DNA from: Trissonchulus latispiculum
Lineage: Eukaryota > Nematoda > Enoplea > Enoplida > Ironidae
Direction: 5' to 3'
DNA length: 64,000 nucleotides
NCBI GenBank assembly: GCA_030248195.1
Contig: JASAND010028503.1
Span: 41,024-105,023 of the forward strand
Below the pieces are notes generated by a model that was not told the origin of the DNA, did not search any database, and worked only from the letters and a program-made list of their open reading frames with translations. The translations under genes were made by a program, and so were the position numbers. How positions within the stretch are numbered: the stretch's first letter is position 1; each line of letters begins with the position of its first letter. Positions 44,080 to 61,038 of this stretch are shown here, one piece after another.

Positions 44080-47023
44080 GTTTAATGAAAGATCGCCCGA
44101 CTTTCCTTCCACCCCTCCACCCATCTATGTTTAACACTGTAAAAATGGGTGGAAAAAATTTCCACCCTTCCACCCATTTTTTTGGTTTCTTTTCAATTTT
44201 TTTTTGTTCAATGAAAGATCGCCCGACTTTCCTTCCACCCCTCCACCCATCTATGTTTAACACTGTAAAAATGGGTGGAAAAAATTTCCACCCTTCCACC
44301 CATTTTTTTGTTTTCTTTTCAATTTTTTTTGTTCAATGAAAGACCGCCCGACTTTCCTTCCACCCCTCCACCCATCTATGTTTAACACTGTAAAAATGGG
44401 TGGAAAAAATTTCCACCCTTCCACCCATTTTTTTGTATTCTTTTCATTTTTTTTGTTCAATGAAAGATCGCCCGACTTTCCTTCCACCCCTCCACCCATC
44501 TATGTTTAACACTGTAAAAATGGGTGGAAAAAATTTCCACCCTTCCACCCATTTTTTGTTTTCTTTTCAATTTGTTTTGTTCAATGAAAGATCGCCCGAC
44601 TTTCCTTCCACCCCTCCACCCATCTATGTTTAACACTGTAAAAATGGGTGGAAAAAATTTCCACCCTTCCACCCATTTTTTTGTTTTCTTTTCAATTTTT
44701 TTTGTTCAATGAAAGATCGCCCGACTTTCCTTCCACCCCTCCACCCATCTATGTTTAACACTGTAAAAATGGGTGGAAAAAATTTCCACCCTTCCACCCA
44801 CTTTTTTGTTTTCTTTTCAATTTTTTTTGTTCAATGAAAGATCGCCCGACTTTCCTTCCACCCCTCCACCCATCTATGTTTAACACTGTAAAAATGGGTG
44901 GAAAAAATTTCCACCCTTCCACCCATTTTTTTGTTTTCTTTTCAATTTTTTTTGTTCAATGAAAGATCGCCCGACTTTCCTTCCACCCCTCCACCCATCT
45001 ATGTTTAACACTGTAAAAATGGGTGGAAAAAATTTCCACCCTTCCACCCATTTTTTGGTTTTCTTTTCAATTTTTTTTTGTTCAATGAAAGATCGCCATT
45101 TTTCCACCCATTTTTTTGTTTTCTTTTCAATTTTTTTTGTTCAATGAAAGACCGCCCGACTTTCCTTCCACCCCTCCACCCATCTATGTTTAACACTGTA
45201 AAAATGGGTGGAAAAAATTTCCACCCTTCCACCCATTTTTTTGTTTTCTTTTCAATTTTTTTTTGTTCAATGAAAGATCGCCCGACTTTCCTTCCACCCC
45301 TCCACCCATCTATGTTTAACACTGTAAAAATGGGTGGAAAAAATTTCCACCCTTCCACCCATTTTTTTGTTTTCTTTTCAATTTTTTTTGTTCAATGAAA
45401 GATCGCCCGACTTTCCTTCCACCCCTCCACCCATCTATGTTTAACACTGTAAAAATGGGTGGAAAAAATTTCCACCCTTCCACCCATTTTTTTGTTTTCT
45501 TTTCAATTTTTTTTGTTCAATGAAAGACCGCCCGACTTTCCTTCCACCCCTCCACCCATCTATGTTTAACACTGTAAAAATGGGTGGAAAAAATTTCCAC
45601 CCTTCCACCCATTTTTTTGTTTTCTTTTCAATTTTTTTGGTTCAATGAAAGACCGCCCGACTTTCCTTCCACCCCTCCACCCATCTATGTTTAACACTGT
45701 AAAAATGGGTGGAAAAAATTTCCACCCTTCCACCCATTTTTTTGTTTTCTTTTCAATTTTTTTGTTCAATGAAAGACCGCCCGACTTTTCTTCCACCCCT
45801 CCACCCATCTATGTTTAACACTGTAAAAATGGGTGGAAAAAATTTCCACCCTTCCACCCATTTTTTTGTTTTCTTTTCAATTTTTTTTGTTCATGAAAGA
45901 CCGCCCGACTTTCCTTCCACCCCTCCACCCATCTATGTTTAACACTGTAAAAATGGGTGGAAAAATTTCCACCCTTCCACCCATTTTTTTGTTTTCTTTT
46001 CAATTTTTTTGTTTAATGAAAGATCACCCGACTTTCCTTCCACCCCTCCACCCATCTATGTTTAACACTGTAAAAATGGGTGGAAAAAATTTCCACCCCT
46101 CCACCCATTTTTTTGTTTTCTTTTCAATTTTTTTGCTCAATGAAAGATCGCCCGACTTTCCTTCCACCCCTCCACCCATCTATGTTTAACACTGTAAAAA
46201 TGGGTGGAAAAAATTTCCACCCCTCCACCCTTTTTTTTGTTTTCTTTTCCTTTTTTATTTCAATGAAAGACCCCCCGACTACCCTTCCACCCCTCCACCC
46301 ATCTATGTTTAGCACTGTAAAAATGGGTGGAAAAAATTTCCACCCCTCCACCCTTTTTTTGTTTTCATTTCCTTTTTTTGTTCAATGAAAGACCCCCCCG
46401 ACTACCCTTCCACCCCTCCACCCATCTATGTTTAGCACTGTAAAAATGGGTGGAAAAAATTTCCACCCCTCCACCCTTTTTTTGTTTTCATTTCCTTTTT
46501 TTTTTGTTCAATGAAAGACCCCCCGACTACCCTTCCACCCCTCCACCCATCTATGTTTAGCACTGTAAAAATGGGTGGAAAAAATTTCCACCCCTCCACC
46601 CTTTTTTTGTTTTCATTTCCTTTTTATTTCAATGAAAGACCCCCCGACTACCCTTCCACCCCTCCACCCATCTATGTTTAGCACTGTAAAAATGGGTGGA
46701 AAAAATTTCCACCCCTCCACCCTTTTTTTGTTTTCATTTCCTTTTTTATTTCAATGAAAGACCCCCCGACTACCCTTCCACCCCTCCACCCATCTATGTT
46801 TAGCACTGTAAAAATGGGTGGAAAAAATTTCCACCCCTCCACCCTTTTTTGTTTTCATTTCCTTTTTTATTTCAATGAAAGACCCCCGACTATCCTTCCA
46901 CCCCTCCACCCATCTATGTTTAGCACTGTAAAAATGGGTGGAAAAAATTTCCACCCCTCCACCCTTTTTTTGGTTTCATTTCCTTTTTATTTCAATGAAA
47001 GACCCCACGACTATCCTTCCACT
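44080..47023. repeat. Minisatellite array, about 23 units of 120-126 bp
   Basis: Each unit carries the box CATCTATGTTTARCACTG, the palindrome GGTGGAAAAAATTTCCACC, a long T-rich tract and GTTCAATGAAAGA. The box occurs 23 times. The first 17 units read TTTAACACTG and GATCGCCCGACTTTCC-like spacers. The last six, from about 46230, read TTTAGCACTG, have CCCCCCGACTACCC and T(T)CATTTCC instead. One unit near 45082-45105 has a large deletion. Every unit contains a self-complementary centre able to form a hairpin. Open frames on both strands simply follow the repeat and are not genes. Confidence 0.95.
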
Positions 47024-48875
47024 CATCCCGGCTTCCTTCCTTCGGTTTGGGTTGCGTTTAGTTATTATCATTGTGAATCATCAAATCGCAAAATCTTTAA
47101 AGAGTAACCCAAAAAACCAGTCTTTCATTTATTTAACGCATGTGTGAGAAAAAACAATACAACAGAATAGAAAGCAAACTGATGATAACAACGACAATAA
47201 TAACCGTTAACTCTGACCCACTACCCTTCAGTAGAGTAAATCTAAAATAAACTACCTGAGAATCCCCCTGTGCATCTTTCACTTGTATTAAACGTTTTCG
47301 GTTGTGTCTTTAAAAAACAAACAAAAAACAAAAACGGTTGTATAATAACTTTAACTGCATCATTTGGTATGGGTTTTTTTGTTTTAATAATAACCAATTT
47401 CAAAAAGGCCGACACGAAAACAAATTAAACTATCTTCCGTGGACTGTAAGTACTCCTATCAACGTCTAGTATCTGATAACAATAGCCAAATTTGGATGTT
47501 CACGTATGTAGAACCAGCTTCCCCGTATTCTCCGTGATACTTAACAACCTTTAAAAATAAACGAAAATAAAAATATATTTTTCAAACCAAAAGCTTTTCA
47601 TCTTATTCTCAAAGAAGGGTATTCCTCGTAAACATAATGCCTTTACCATCCCCCTTATCTCGTGCCCGCACAAAGATTTTAACAAAGTAAGATCACTAAA
47701 AACAATAACGATACGCATCCAGGCGTTAATCTCTAGTTTCCTATAGCAAGGTAGGAAACAAAACAATAAAACAGCAGAACATCTAACGATAATATAGTAA
47801 CAATTCATTAACGTATAAAAACAATGCATCTTTAACACAACTACAAAGAAAACAATTAAAGATAGAATCCGCTAGCGACTTTAAAGTTTTTGAAGAATTT
47901 GTGTAATCAACATCATCCCCTTAAAAGGTACTATCCCGGTATTTAATCTCTACTAAATTAGAAACTCAGAACAAAGAAATACAACTTATTCATAAAGAAA
48001 ACGCAAAAAAGAACCGAAATGTCTTCTCCAAACCAACCCTCCTTTGGCAAAAAATAAACATTTTTTGATAAATGCAACCAGGCACCGGTTCTACAGTTGA
48101 ATACCTTATAACAAAACAATAGTAATCAACAAACAATAGAAATATAACAGACAACAGATTTCATAAAAAAATCACTACATTAAACAACAATATGTATACA
48201 AAAATAAAACACTCTACAGAGATGAGCAAGAAAAAAATAGCAGAAATATTTTTGGACTAATAATAAAAACGAATAATTGTCCATGATTAGTTGTCTTTTT
48301 ATTAGCTATTACTTAACAAATATATATACGAATGCACACTGTTGGTAATTATCATTTTCTGCTCATATTGAAATCTGCTATTGTTTTGCTACTGCCCCTA
48401 TTTGGAAACACTGGTATTAACAATATAAGTTGTCCACAAGAAATTATTCACAAGAAAATCGCAAGCATCAGGAAACAGCTGTTTCCGTCATATGATTTTC
48501 AAGTTCCCATGACCTGTTCGTCTTGCTTCCTATAAAGAAAACCACATGAATATAAACTCAGCGAAAGAAAAACAACAATTAGTCTGATATTACATAAGTA
48601 TAAGCTACGCCACACTTTTGATAAAAAAAGAAGGTAGGGAAATATTTTATTTTTTGATGTAAAAACACATACTTTTTGGAATAGTACTACAAGAAAAATC
48701 ATATGTGAATTAAACATTTTCATTTACTGACTTTTCGCACCCCTCTGTTTCAGTCCTCATCTTGCGCTTTTTTTCCTTACACGGTTCATGATAATTGGAA
48801 CTGGAATCATCGGAGGCAGAATCCGAAACAATAAATGAACCCACAGAGCTTGAGTTGGAATCAGTTACGCTAAAT
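47024..48875. other. No gene seen
   Basis: Very AT-rich. ORFs such as 47551-47838 and 48332-48535 lack domains. Nothing beyond A/T-rich low-complexity sequence was recognised. Confidence 0.5.
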
Positions 48876-49253
48876 CAAGAGTACATAATAGATAAGAGTA
48901 TGACAGCTGGCAGCTTCTCTGTTATCAGCTGCAGGTACATGCTCTGCACGCTAACGGCTGACCCCCCCCACAAACGTGTATGCTCTCTTCAAACGAATTT
49001 GGCCGCTATCTTAGCGTTCTAAAGCTCGAAGCAGACACAAATTGGACGCTCGCAGGCGTTGTGTTTTCGAGCTTTAACACGTAAAGATACGGCGAGTGAA
49101 CGTACAGAAACGTGTACTGGGTACTGATTTGTGGGGGGGTCACTAGGTACACGTTTGTGGGGGGGGGTCAGCCGTTAGCGTGCAGAGCATGTACCTGCAG
49201 CTGATAACAGAGAAGCTGCCAGCTGTCATACTCTTATCTATTATGTACTCTTG
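48876..49253. mobile_element. Complete CAAGAGTACATAATA-family MITE
   Basis: The left end CAAGAGTACATAATAGATAA is matched inverted at the right end. GCTAAAT flanks both ends (48869-48875 and 49254-49260), a 7-bp target-site duplication. The two halves are nearly mirror images (GCAGGTACATGCTCTGCACG against its complement, GGGGGGTCAGCCGTTAGCGT). TTCTAAAGCTCGAAGCAG occupies the left centre and CGAGCTTTAACACG the right centre. Its GCACGCTAACGGCTGA shows the uninterrupted site that is split in the copy at 4266-4674. Non-coding. Confidence 0.88.
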
Positions 49254-49260
49254 GCTAAAT

Positions 49261-51262
49261 ATAATAAAACTTTTAAAAATTTCTGTTTCTAGAAAGAAAT
49301 GAATGAAAGAAGGCTTGTCATCAAAACAAAGAACTGTTAAATTTATCTATTTGCTCTTTACATATTCCCAAAAATATGTATTTTTAGTCAACTCTTTTCC
49401 CCATCAAACTGTGCACTTTATAGCACTCTCTACGAACCGAAAATACATAAATAAATAAAAGAAATAAAAGGGGGCAAAGCCTAGTCCTTTAAAAGCTTGT
49501 TTTGTCTCTTCCCTTGTCAAAATGAGGGGATCCCACATTTACAAACTATTTGACATTAACAAAGTGTTTTGCTCCTCAATTCCATTTCTCCTATTCTTTT
49601 CTATTCTCATCTATTCTTTACTCTATTTTTCCTGATACAGAAAGGATACCAAGGTTCAAACAAAACGCCCTTCTCCCCGGAAAACAAACCACCGAGCTGT
49701 GTATGCGTCATAATACTATTGTTTTGTATGTCATTTCACAAAATCGGCAAAACGATTTTTTGTATAAATAGTGATTCAAGCACCCATAAAAAACCTCAAC
49801 CCTTTTTTTTCGGAGGGGGAAAGCCTTTAAATTTAGATTAAACATAACATTAAAACAAAACAAAACACAACAAATGAACAACACTCTAATAGCATACTAC
49901 AAATCACTGTTTCCTCCGCCAGAAACACTGCTGTCGCTTCCCAGCGGCTCTTGGGGGTCAGACATTAGATCTGGGCTCTCTTCATCATCTCGTTTACGTT
50001 TATCACGTCTAAAAAATGAACAATTAAACAAACAGTTTTTCAATTGCGTATGGCTGTTTTTTATTACATAAGCATAGTCATTTATTCTCTATTGAGACAT
50101 GTAAAAATATGGAGTATTGATATCACTAAGACAATATGCAGTACTCAATAAAGCTATCGTAAATGCAGTATAATGTATAATTTGCCCAGATTCATCAACG
50201 TTAGCCGAGGGTTTTTTGGCGCACGCGAAAAGACAAGTTTTAAAATTTCCTATATTTAAAACATGAACACATGAAGTCGAAATTTTTGAGGTGAAATTAC
50301 TCAAGAGTAAGAGAAACGACTTGAATTTAAAAAACTCGTTAAAATATACCGTTTGGACAATAAAATATGGGAAGATTCGTGAGATCTAAGGAAGTTACTA
50401 AAATGATCCCAAAAATGTACAAAAATGGATTTAAATGTTTTCCAGCCAACCAGAACAAAAAACAAAATAAAAAACCAACTTTTAAATTAAAATCCGTACG
50501 ATCACACACCCCTCCCCGGCGAGACAAAAAATTTTTGAAAAAACATGGGCAAAAACGTAATTTTTTTCTTAAAATTTTTGTATTTTTCCTAGACTTTTGG
50601 AAGTAAGCCAGGAGCCAAAAAGGGAATAAAGGGAGTTTGAGCGAAAAAGGAAATAATAGGAAGGTCGCAAACAATGGAAAAATCAAAAAGGTATTTTTAT
50701 GCTTAAAATAAAGTTATAAGTCCATGAGTTAACTAAATATTCAGAATTTTCTGAAACGTTGACCTGGAAAACTTAATTTTCCGGCACTTTAGGGCGACAC
50801 AAAATACATTTAATACAGGTCAGGTGAAAAAGGCGGGGGCTTTCGAAAAAGTGGATGTCCCAGCCTCCCCACCAAAAAAATGGAAAAAGAACCTTTTTCT
50901 ATTGCAAAAACAAAAGGGCAACAGAGATGCTAGTGTATGAAGGAGAGCGACAATTTTACGGTATAAAACAATTAGCAAATTCCATGGCATACTAATATTT
51001 ATATACCTACCACGACACACCGCATCATGTTTTCACTACAATCAATAAATTAACAATTCAACTAGTTCACCCTACATGTGACAACAAACAATAGCGCCTT
51101 TCCCCCCGTGACTGGTATTACCTTTCGTTGTTATCACCCCGTTTTGACGCTGGAAAGCCAAGATTCTTGGATTGCGTAGTAACTTCTGTATCAACCACTC
51201 CATTACTGTGGTCATCATCTCCACCTCTACTGTCAACACTAAAACACCAGACAGCATTATAG
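49261..51262. other. No gene recognised
   Basis: AT-rich with lysine/phenylalanine-rich open frames on both strands (for example 50339-50686) that reflect low complexity. No domain, RNA gene or repeat identified. Confidence 0.45.
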
Positions 51263-51535
51263 CAAGAGTACATAATACGTAAGAGTACGACAGCTGTGAT
51301 ACTTTATGTATTATAGGCGTGAAACATCTTCTGCACGCTAAGGGGTGCCCCCCCCGCAAATTGGACCTTTCACTTAAAAAATATTTCGTCGCTATGCTTG
51401 TGTTCTAAAGCTCGAAACGGACACAAAACTCGCGCACGTAGTGCTTGTCTTTACGAGCTTTAGCACATAAAGATAGAGCGAGTAACCGTACCCCCGTTTC
51501 GACTGGAGTGTCAATTTGCGGGGAAAAGGTCACTT
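51263..51535. mobile_element. Partial copy of the CAAGAGTACATAATA MITE family
   Basis: It starts CAAGAGTACATAATACGTAA, continues with CTGCACGCTAAGGGGTG and GTTCTAAAGCTCGAAACGG as in the 48876 copy, and then AAAGATAGAGCGAGTAACCG. The right inverted end is missing or decayed. No target duplication can be checked. Confidence 0.7.
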
Positions 51536-51599
51536 GATTCCATTATTTCTGAGGGGGGTACTAGACTCGACACCTAAACTCATGCTAGTTGTCGAGTCT

Positions 51600-52140
51600 A
51601 GGGCCTCAAGTGTACCATAAAAACCTCGCAGTCGAGTAGCTACTAGCACTCGACTTGCGAGTCTAGCTTCTCACATGTTTGAACACCAGTAGACTAATCG
51701 GGTTCCATAAAACTTTCGTCTTGCCTTACTAGCACGCTACTAGCATTCCTCTGGTTCTCTAGTCTATTTTGACGAGAGAAGCGATACTTAAAGTTTGATA
51801 ACTTTTTCATTTTTTATCAAAATATATATACTCAAAATCAAGAGACGAACGTTTTTGAATTTTTTTTCAAATGTCTACAAATTTTTATAAAATGTCATTG
51901 AGATTTGAAATTTATGCGAGTTTTTACATGATTATGGTTATTTTCTGGCGAACTCGTACTAGCAGTGTTAGTCCTCGCACTAGCACTGCTAGCTTGTCGA
52001 GTCGCCGGACTCGCTTAGCTAATTTCGTCGAGTCAAGCGAAAAGTTTTATGGTACGCTTGACTCGACGACCACCACTAGCATTGCGAGTTCTCGCATGCT
52101 AGTACCAGCATGCGAGCCAAAGTTTTATGGAACCGGCCCC
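51600..52140. mobile_element. Element built from CTAGT/CTCGA words with GGCC...CATAAAAC termini
   Basis: The right end reads (other strand) AGGGGCCGGTTCCATAAAAC and the left end AGGGCCTCAAGTGTACCATA. The interior is packed with CTAGTAGC, ACTCGA, GCTAGTGC words in both orientations, and TTCCATAAAACTTT recurs internally. The words begin already at about 51549, so the left end may lie further out. Termini match the element at 18279-18892 while the word differs. No coding capacity; no clear target duplication. Confidence 0.65.
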
Positions 52141-54154
52141 TGAACAAAAATCCAACGTTAGATTAGACTCTAACGAGAGACGGCTTAGCGGCTTAAACGA
52201 CTAACTTAAAATACTTAATTTAAGTACGTAGTTTAAGTAGTTTAAGGAATCGTTTGATTTTTGTTTTTTAACAAAAATCTTTTTAAATTACAAAATAAAC
52301 GAAAACCTTAAAACATTCTTTGTAGCTCTATACTGCTAGTATATTATTTGCCGCTATCTATGTTTAGTATGGGATAATATATAAGAAAAACTTTACCATG
52401 TAAAAATTGGATATGCATACTTTCTTCGCTTGTGTAAAAATCTTTTCTCGCGCCAGATCTTTTTCATTGTAACTTGATGCCAGAGTAAAAATTTTTTAGC
52501 ATAACTAAGCTTACAGAAATAATGATTTTTATTTAAATAAAAAGAAAATAAAACGTTTACGTCATAGAAAAAGGGAAAGTTTCCTCTTAAACGAAATAGA
52601 GCACCTTCGTCCTCCCCGGCCCTGCCAAATCTTGAACCAAAAAAAACACTATAAACGAAAAAAATGACCAACCTAATTGATGGATACTGACCATGATATA
52701 GAAGCAATTCATTAACAGATGATTTAACACAGAAATTCATTAACAGATGATTTAACACAGAACAAAGTAGCACGTTAACTTTATTGAACAATTCGTCTCA
52801 TGAAACCGTCTAACGTGGTGTCCCGCAATTTAATCAGAAAGAAAAAAGGCTTAGAATAAACAATTACATCCTATTCAACAAGAAAATGCAAAAACAAATG
52901 TAGTACTATGCCAGAAATAGTTGGAAAAGTAATCCAACGTTGCTTTGAAACGAGCGCTGTACTAGTTTTCCAACCTTGTACTACAATGACAAAATTTCTT
53001 GGCATTCTACTACTATGCCAATTGACTAATTTACTACAACATATACAATATAAATTCGGGAATTTATAAAAAAAGTAGCGTTCAGAATAATCTCCATATT
53101 TTGCTCAATCTTTACGAGAAGTGAAAGACAACTGAAAGCTTCAAGCTCCACCAGATATATTTTCAAATTTTATAGTAAAAATTTAGTTTAAGCCTTTGAA
53201 CAAGTTTTCCTGACAGAATTTCTCGAGCTTGTCCATAACGGTGGTAGGGCTTGTACATTGACATGGTGTGGTGGGTAGAGGCTTGGAACCCCATAACTAA
53301 GCTCCCTTTAAACTTTAAACCCACTTTAAACCAATACTGACAAAATGATTGCCATTCAAGTTGCTCTCATCACGATCTACAATTTTGCTCTTTGAAATAT
53401 TCGTTCATTCCTTGCGATAAGACATAAACAGCGAAAATTTTTACTATTCCTTGCAAAATCAAATATTGTCCGTTTTGACAGCCTCATCAGCGCAGATAAG
53501 TGGGTTAAGTATTGTCACGTTTTGTGCTCCTATAAGGCATAGTATGCCCAATAGAGAGGTCTCTGCGTCGAAGCGGAGAAACTGAAATGTGAAATTTGGA
53601 AAATGGAAACTGAATTGCTTTGAACCCAGATTTCTCTGAGCTCGCGCAAACGATTGGAGAAGCAGCTTTGCTAAAGGGCTGCCTTTTGTAAAAAGGGGGC
53701 AGCCCAGTAAAAATACTCCTCTTGTCCTAGAAAAAAATTAATAAGTTTCCAGCAAAATCAGAGTCAAAACATTTTTCGGATCCTCTTTGGTCCTACTTGG
53801 AAAACTTAAAACTTTAAGCCAAAAAGGAAATAATCATATCACTGTAAAATCCATTCAAATATTAATATCTAGAACACTATAATACATTTATTAAACTCTT
53901 AAAGAATTTAACAATAACGTACCAGCGTCCTGCATGCAAAGTTTTCAAATATTCTTCAACACAATTCTAAATTCTCACAACAAATGATGTTAAACAATAA
54001 GTAGAAATAATTACAACATTTAATGAAGGCCAGAGCAGATACCAGGCATATAAGAAAAATCGATAGCAGCAATATTGCTAAGCTCAGCAAAGCCCCAACA
54101 CCTCATGGCAATTGATAAACACGCGAACGTCACGTAGCAATGTACTCTGCATAT
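52141..54154. other. No gene recognised; 28-bp direct duplication at 52707-52762
   Basis: AT-rich sequence. ATTCATTAACAGATGATTTA followed by ACACAGAA is present twice in tandem at 52707-52762. Open frames have no domain. Confidence 0.5.
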
Positions 54155-54290
54155 GCGTACATTACACAACACAATACGATATTTACGCATATGTGTAGGC
54201 GTACATTACACAGCACAACACAATATTTACGCATATATATGTCTAGGCGTAGATTACACAGCACAACACAATTTTTACGCATATGTGTAG
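54155..54290. repeat. Tandem repeat, three units of 44-48 bp
   Basis: Units at 54155-54198, 54199-54246 and 54247-54290 share GCGTA(C/G)ATTACACA(G/A)CACAA and TTTACGCATAT. The middle unit has a 4-bp ATAT insertion. Confidence 0.8.
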
Positions 54291-55438
54291 GCGTAAGTTG
54301 TTAACAGCAGTCAAGTCACACCACTAAAAATCAATTCAAAGTTCATAAGCCTATCAGTTGCACTATAAGATAAAAGGGGAAAGCCCCCGCATGTAATTTA
54401 ACCGAATAGATAGCTAACAGAGTATACGATAAATAATATCCAATACGTATCTTTTTATAAACATATCATATCAGCGACCACTGCAAAAGTAAGTAAGAAG
54501 TGACAAGCGAATCATGAAAGCTCAGCAAAAAGGATCTTCCATTTTTATAGTGTAAATATAGCATATCAGTGAGGTGGCGCCTTACTGTGGGAGGGGGTGA
54601 GTCATTCATTACATGCAGAGATGCACCGGGGCCGTGACCTCATCATGGCACAGGCCGGGGCCGTCGGGACCTTATATATAAATGTCAAAAAGTGGTCGAT
54701 ACACAGGAAAAAACCCACTTTTAAAGTTGCATCAAAAATTCGATTTTTTCAAAGTTCATTTTTCCTGACAAGTTTTGTATCATTTGAAAGCATATATATG
54801 GCCTGGACATTTCAAAAATGCAAACTATCTCTCAACTGCTTACCATTAATTAGTTTTGGCTAATTAACGGATTTCCCAATCCGCATAGTGCCTTTATAGC
54901 TCGTATTATTATGAAGGGCGCTCCGCGCACCCTTACGATGAAGACTTTGTCAATCGAAGATATCAGCTTGCAACTCGTCTTCCTCGCTTGAATGAACATG
55001 TCACGTCGACGAATTAGTGCAGCTGGTTTACATTTTCATAGATTTTGACAGAATGCTTTTTGCGTTTCGGTGCACGTAATATACAACACCTTAATACATT
55101 AATTTTGCTAAAAACATGCTGCACTGGACCGGTGAGCAGGCGCGTAGCCAGGGGAGGGGGTGAGGGGGCACGAAATCGGAGACAAAAGACAAATTTCTAA
55201 TGAGTAGCAGCAGCACGAATAAATATATATTTCGAAAAATTTTTGCCGGCGGCGCTTCGTTTCAACAAAAATATCTCAAAAACTACCAGATTTTGCTTGA
55301 AAATTTCCAACCGTTAGTTGCAGTAAGAAATTTCAGAGCGTTTTGGGCTTGCCCCCACTCCGAAATTTTTATCTAGCTACGCTAATGCCGGTGAGGGTCA
55401 CGTAAACTTCAGAGGAAATGATCAGCAGGAGTCTGTGT
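54291..55438. other. No gene recognised
   Basis: An open frame at 54597-54863 lies in sequence that looks like a degraded interspersed repeat. No domain or RNA gene is visible. Confidence 0.4.
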
Positions 55439-55845
55439 TAGAGATGAGCATTACGGCCCGTCGGCCAGGGCCCGGCCCGGCCCGTCCCGCGGGCCGGGCC
55501 GGGCCGACCTCCATTGGTTAGCGGGACGGGCCGGGCCGAGAAAATTTTTAACTGCGGGCCGGAGCGGGCCGAAACGGGCCGGATCAACTCTTGAAAATGT
55601 TGTAAAATCACTAAAATTAGCTACACATTTACTGATTCTGGTTATTTATAGGCAAAATTTAACATTTCATAGGAAATTTAGGCTCTCCATTTTGCATTGA
55701 AGCTTTTGAAATAATATTGTTAGTAAATTTTTGGAATTTTTCTTTTGGCGGGCCGGGCCGGGCCGAATTTTGGAACGGGCCGGGCCACAAAATTTTGCCA
55801 GCGGGCCTTGCCGGGCCGAAGAAATCCGGCCCGTGCTCATCTCTA
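55439..55845. mobile_element. hAT-type MITE with GGGCCGGGCC words
   Basis: TAGAGATGAGC opens the element and its exact complement closes it. GTCTGTGT flanks both sides (55431-55438 and 55846-55853), an 8-bp target-site duplication diagnostic of hAT transposition. Arrays of GGCCCGGCCC or GGGCCGGGCC fill both ends in opposite orientations around an AT-rich middle. Non-coding; the minus-strand frame at 55667-55858 is a shadow. Confidence 0.92.
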
Positions 55846-55918
55846 GTCTGTGTCGCATTCAGATTAATCGATTTTCAGAATTAAGTAGCCAAACAGCCTA
55901 CTAGTGTATAATACAATA

Positions 55919-56045
55919 TTATGTAACAGGAAGAGTACAAAAATTTGGTGGTCAGCTGTCAGCGCGCAGGGCATGTATATACCTGCAGCTATATATAGCT
56001 GATAACAGAGAGTCTGCCAGATGACATACACTTAGCAATTATATA
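55919..56045. repeat. Degenerate fragment of the CAAGAGTACATAATA MITE family
   Basis: AGAGTACAAAAATTTGG, GCAGGGCATGTATATACCTG and AGCTGATAACAGAGAGTCTG match the inner parts of the 48876 copy. Both ends are decayed. Confidence 0.5.
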
Positions 56046-60005
<3,960 letters not shown>

Positions 60006-60356
60006 TTAAAAATGCAATCGAAAATAGTGGTTTGATGTGTTAAGATATGTTTTCAGAGAACCAGTGGGGGGGGGGGGGGTTGGCGCAGTTGCCAACATTT
60101 CTTCATCACTGTCTGCACTCGCCCTTGCTGATGGGTCTGTCGTCTGAAATGTTGGATCAAGAAATCCGGAGTCGACAGGCAATGTCCCAAATATCTCGTG
60201 CACGAAGACTATATTGTGTGTCACCTCCATTCCGTGTAGTCTGTCAATAGGTAAAACGCGACAATTTACATATTCGTTTGTACGAACAAAATACTTGAAG
60301 AGTTTATGATTATAGTTGGAAACCTTGGTCGAAGAAATGGCCAACGCCAAACACAA
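60006..60356 (-). CDS. Unrecognised exon-like ORF
   Basis: A 116-codon minus-strand frame with balanced composition (KLFKYFVRTNEYVNCRVLPI, NIVFVHEIFGTLPVDSGFLD) and an acidic to proline-rich end (ADSDEEMLATAPTPPPP). The composition looks more coding-like than its neighbours. I do not recognise the family; it could be a host exon or a fragment of a mobile element. Exon limits were not determined. Confidence 0.3.
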   Translation of the reverse strand: MCLALAISSTKVSNYNHKLFKYFVRTNEYVNCRVLPIDRLHGMEVTHNIVFVHEIFGTLPVDSGFLDPTFQTTDPSARASADSDEEMLATAPTPPPPTGSLKTYLNTSNHYFRLHF

Positions 60357-61038
60357 ATGGGCACCTTTAAGAAGGTGCTTGCATTACCGGGAACGGTTCT
60401 CCTGAGTTAATTTTTCGACCAATCCATTTTAAACTTTCAGCAATGGTAGTTGTTATTGAATACTAGCAATATGCAAAATTTGAATAATCCAATGCAGGGC
60501 TTCCGACTTGCACAACAGGGATAAGTTTAAATTTCTAAAACGGTGCCAGCCATTAATGGCTAAATTACATTAGCTGAAATTTTGCACAAATTTATAAATA
60601 AACCTAATGCAGGGGAATTTTTCATGAATATGCAGGAGCAAGTATTTTGTAGATATTCGAAAACTTAGGAAGCCAATACCTCACGGAATATGCGATTTAA
60701 ACAAAAACTAAAAAATTGCCTCCCCCCAAATAGACGTACATTTTGAGCAACTTCGATTGAAGCGTTTATGAAAAATTAAGTTGGAAATTTTCGCCGTTAA
60801 TCGCGGCTGTTTTGCGCATATAGTATGCTTTTAATAAGTTGCTTAGAGTATTTCATAAAAATAGTAAACAAATTCTACATAAAAGCATCATGAAAACCGT
60901 ATAGTGTTCATTTTCGAATGATTAGATTTTATTTTGCCATACGCAATGGGAATGGTCAACGAAAATTTGCCGGATATTCAACCGACTGTAACTTGTGATA
61001 GACTTGACATACAGAAGAAATCTGCACGTCGTTGTAAA
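60357..61038. other. No gene seen
   Basis: AT-rich, no recognisable feature up to the hAT-type element. Confidence 0.5.

Noticed and set aside
44080..47023. CRISPR-like array
   Set aside because: Direct repeats and intervening sequence are both repeated from unit to unit; there are no unique spacers, and the context is eukaryotic.
44051..47107. Many open frames of 60-118 codons on both strands
   Set aside because: They follow the minisatellite units, repeat the same peptide and are open on both strands; no start context or domain.
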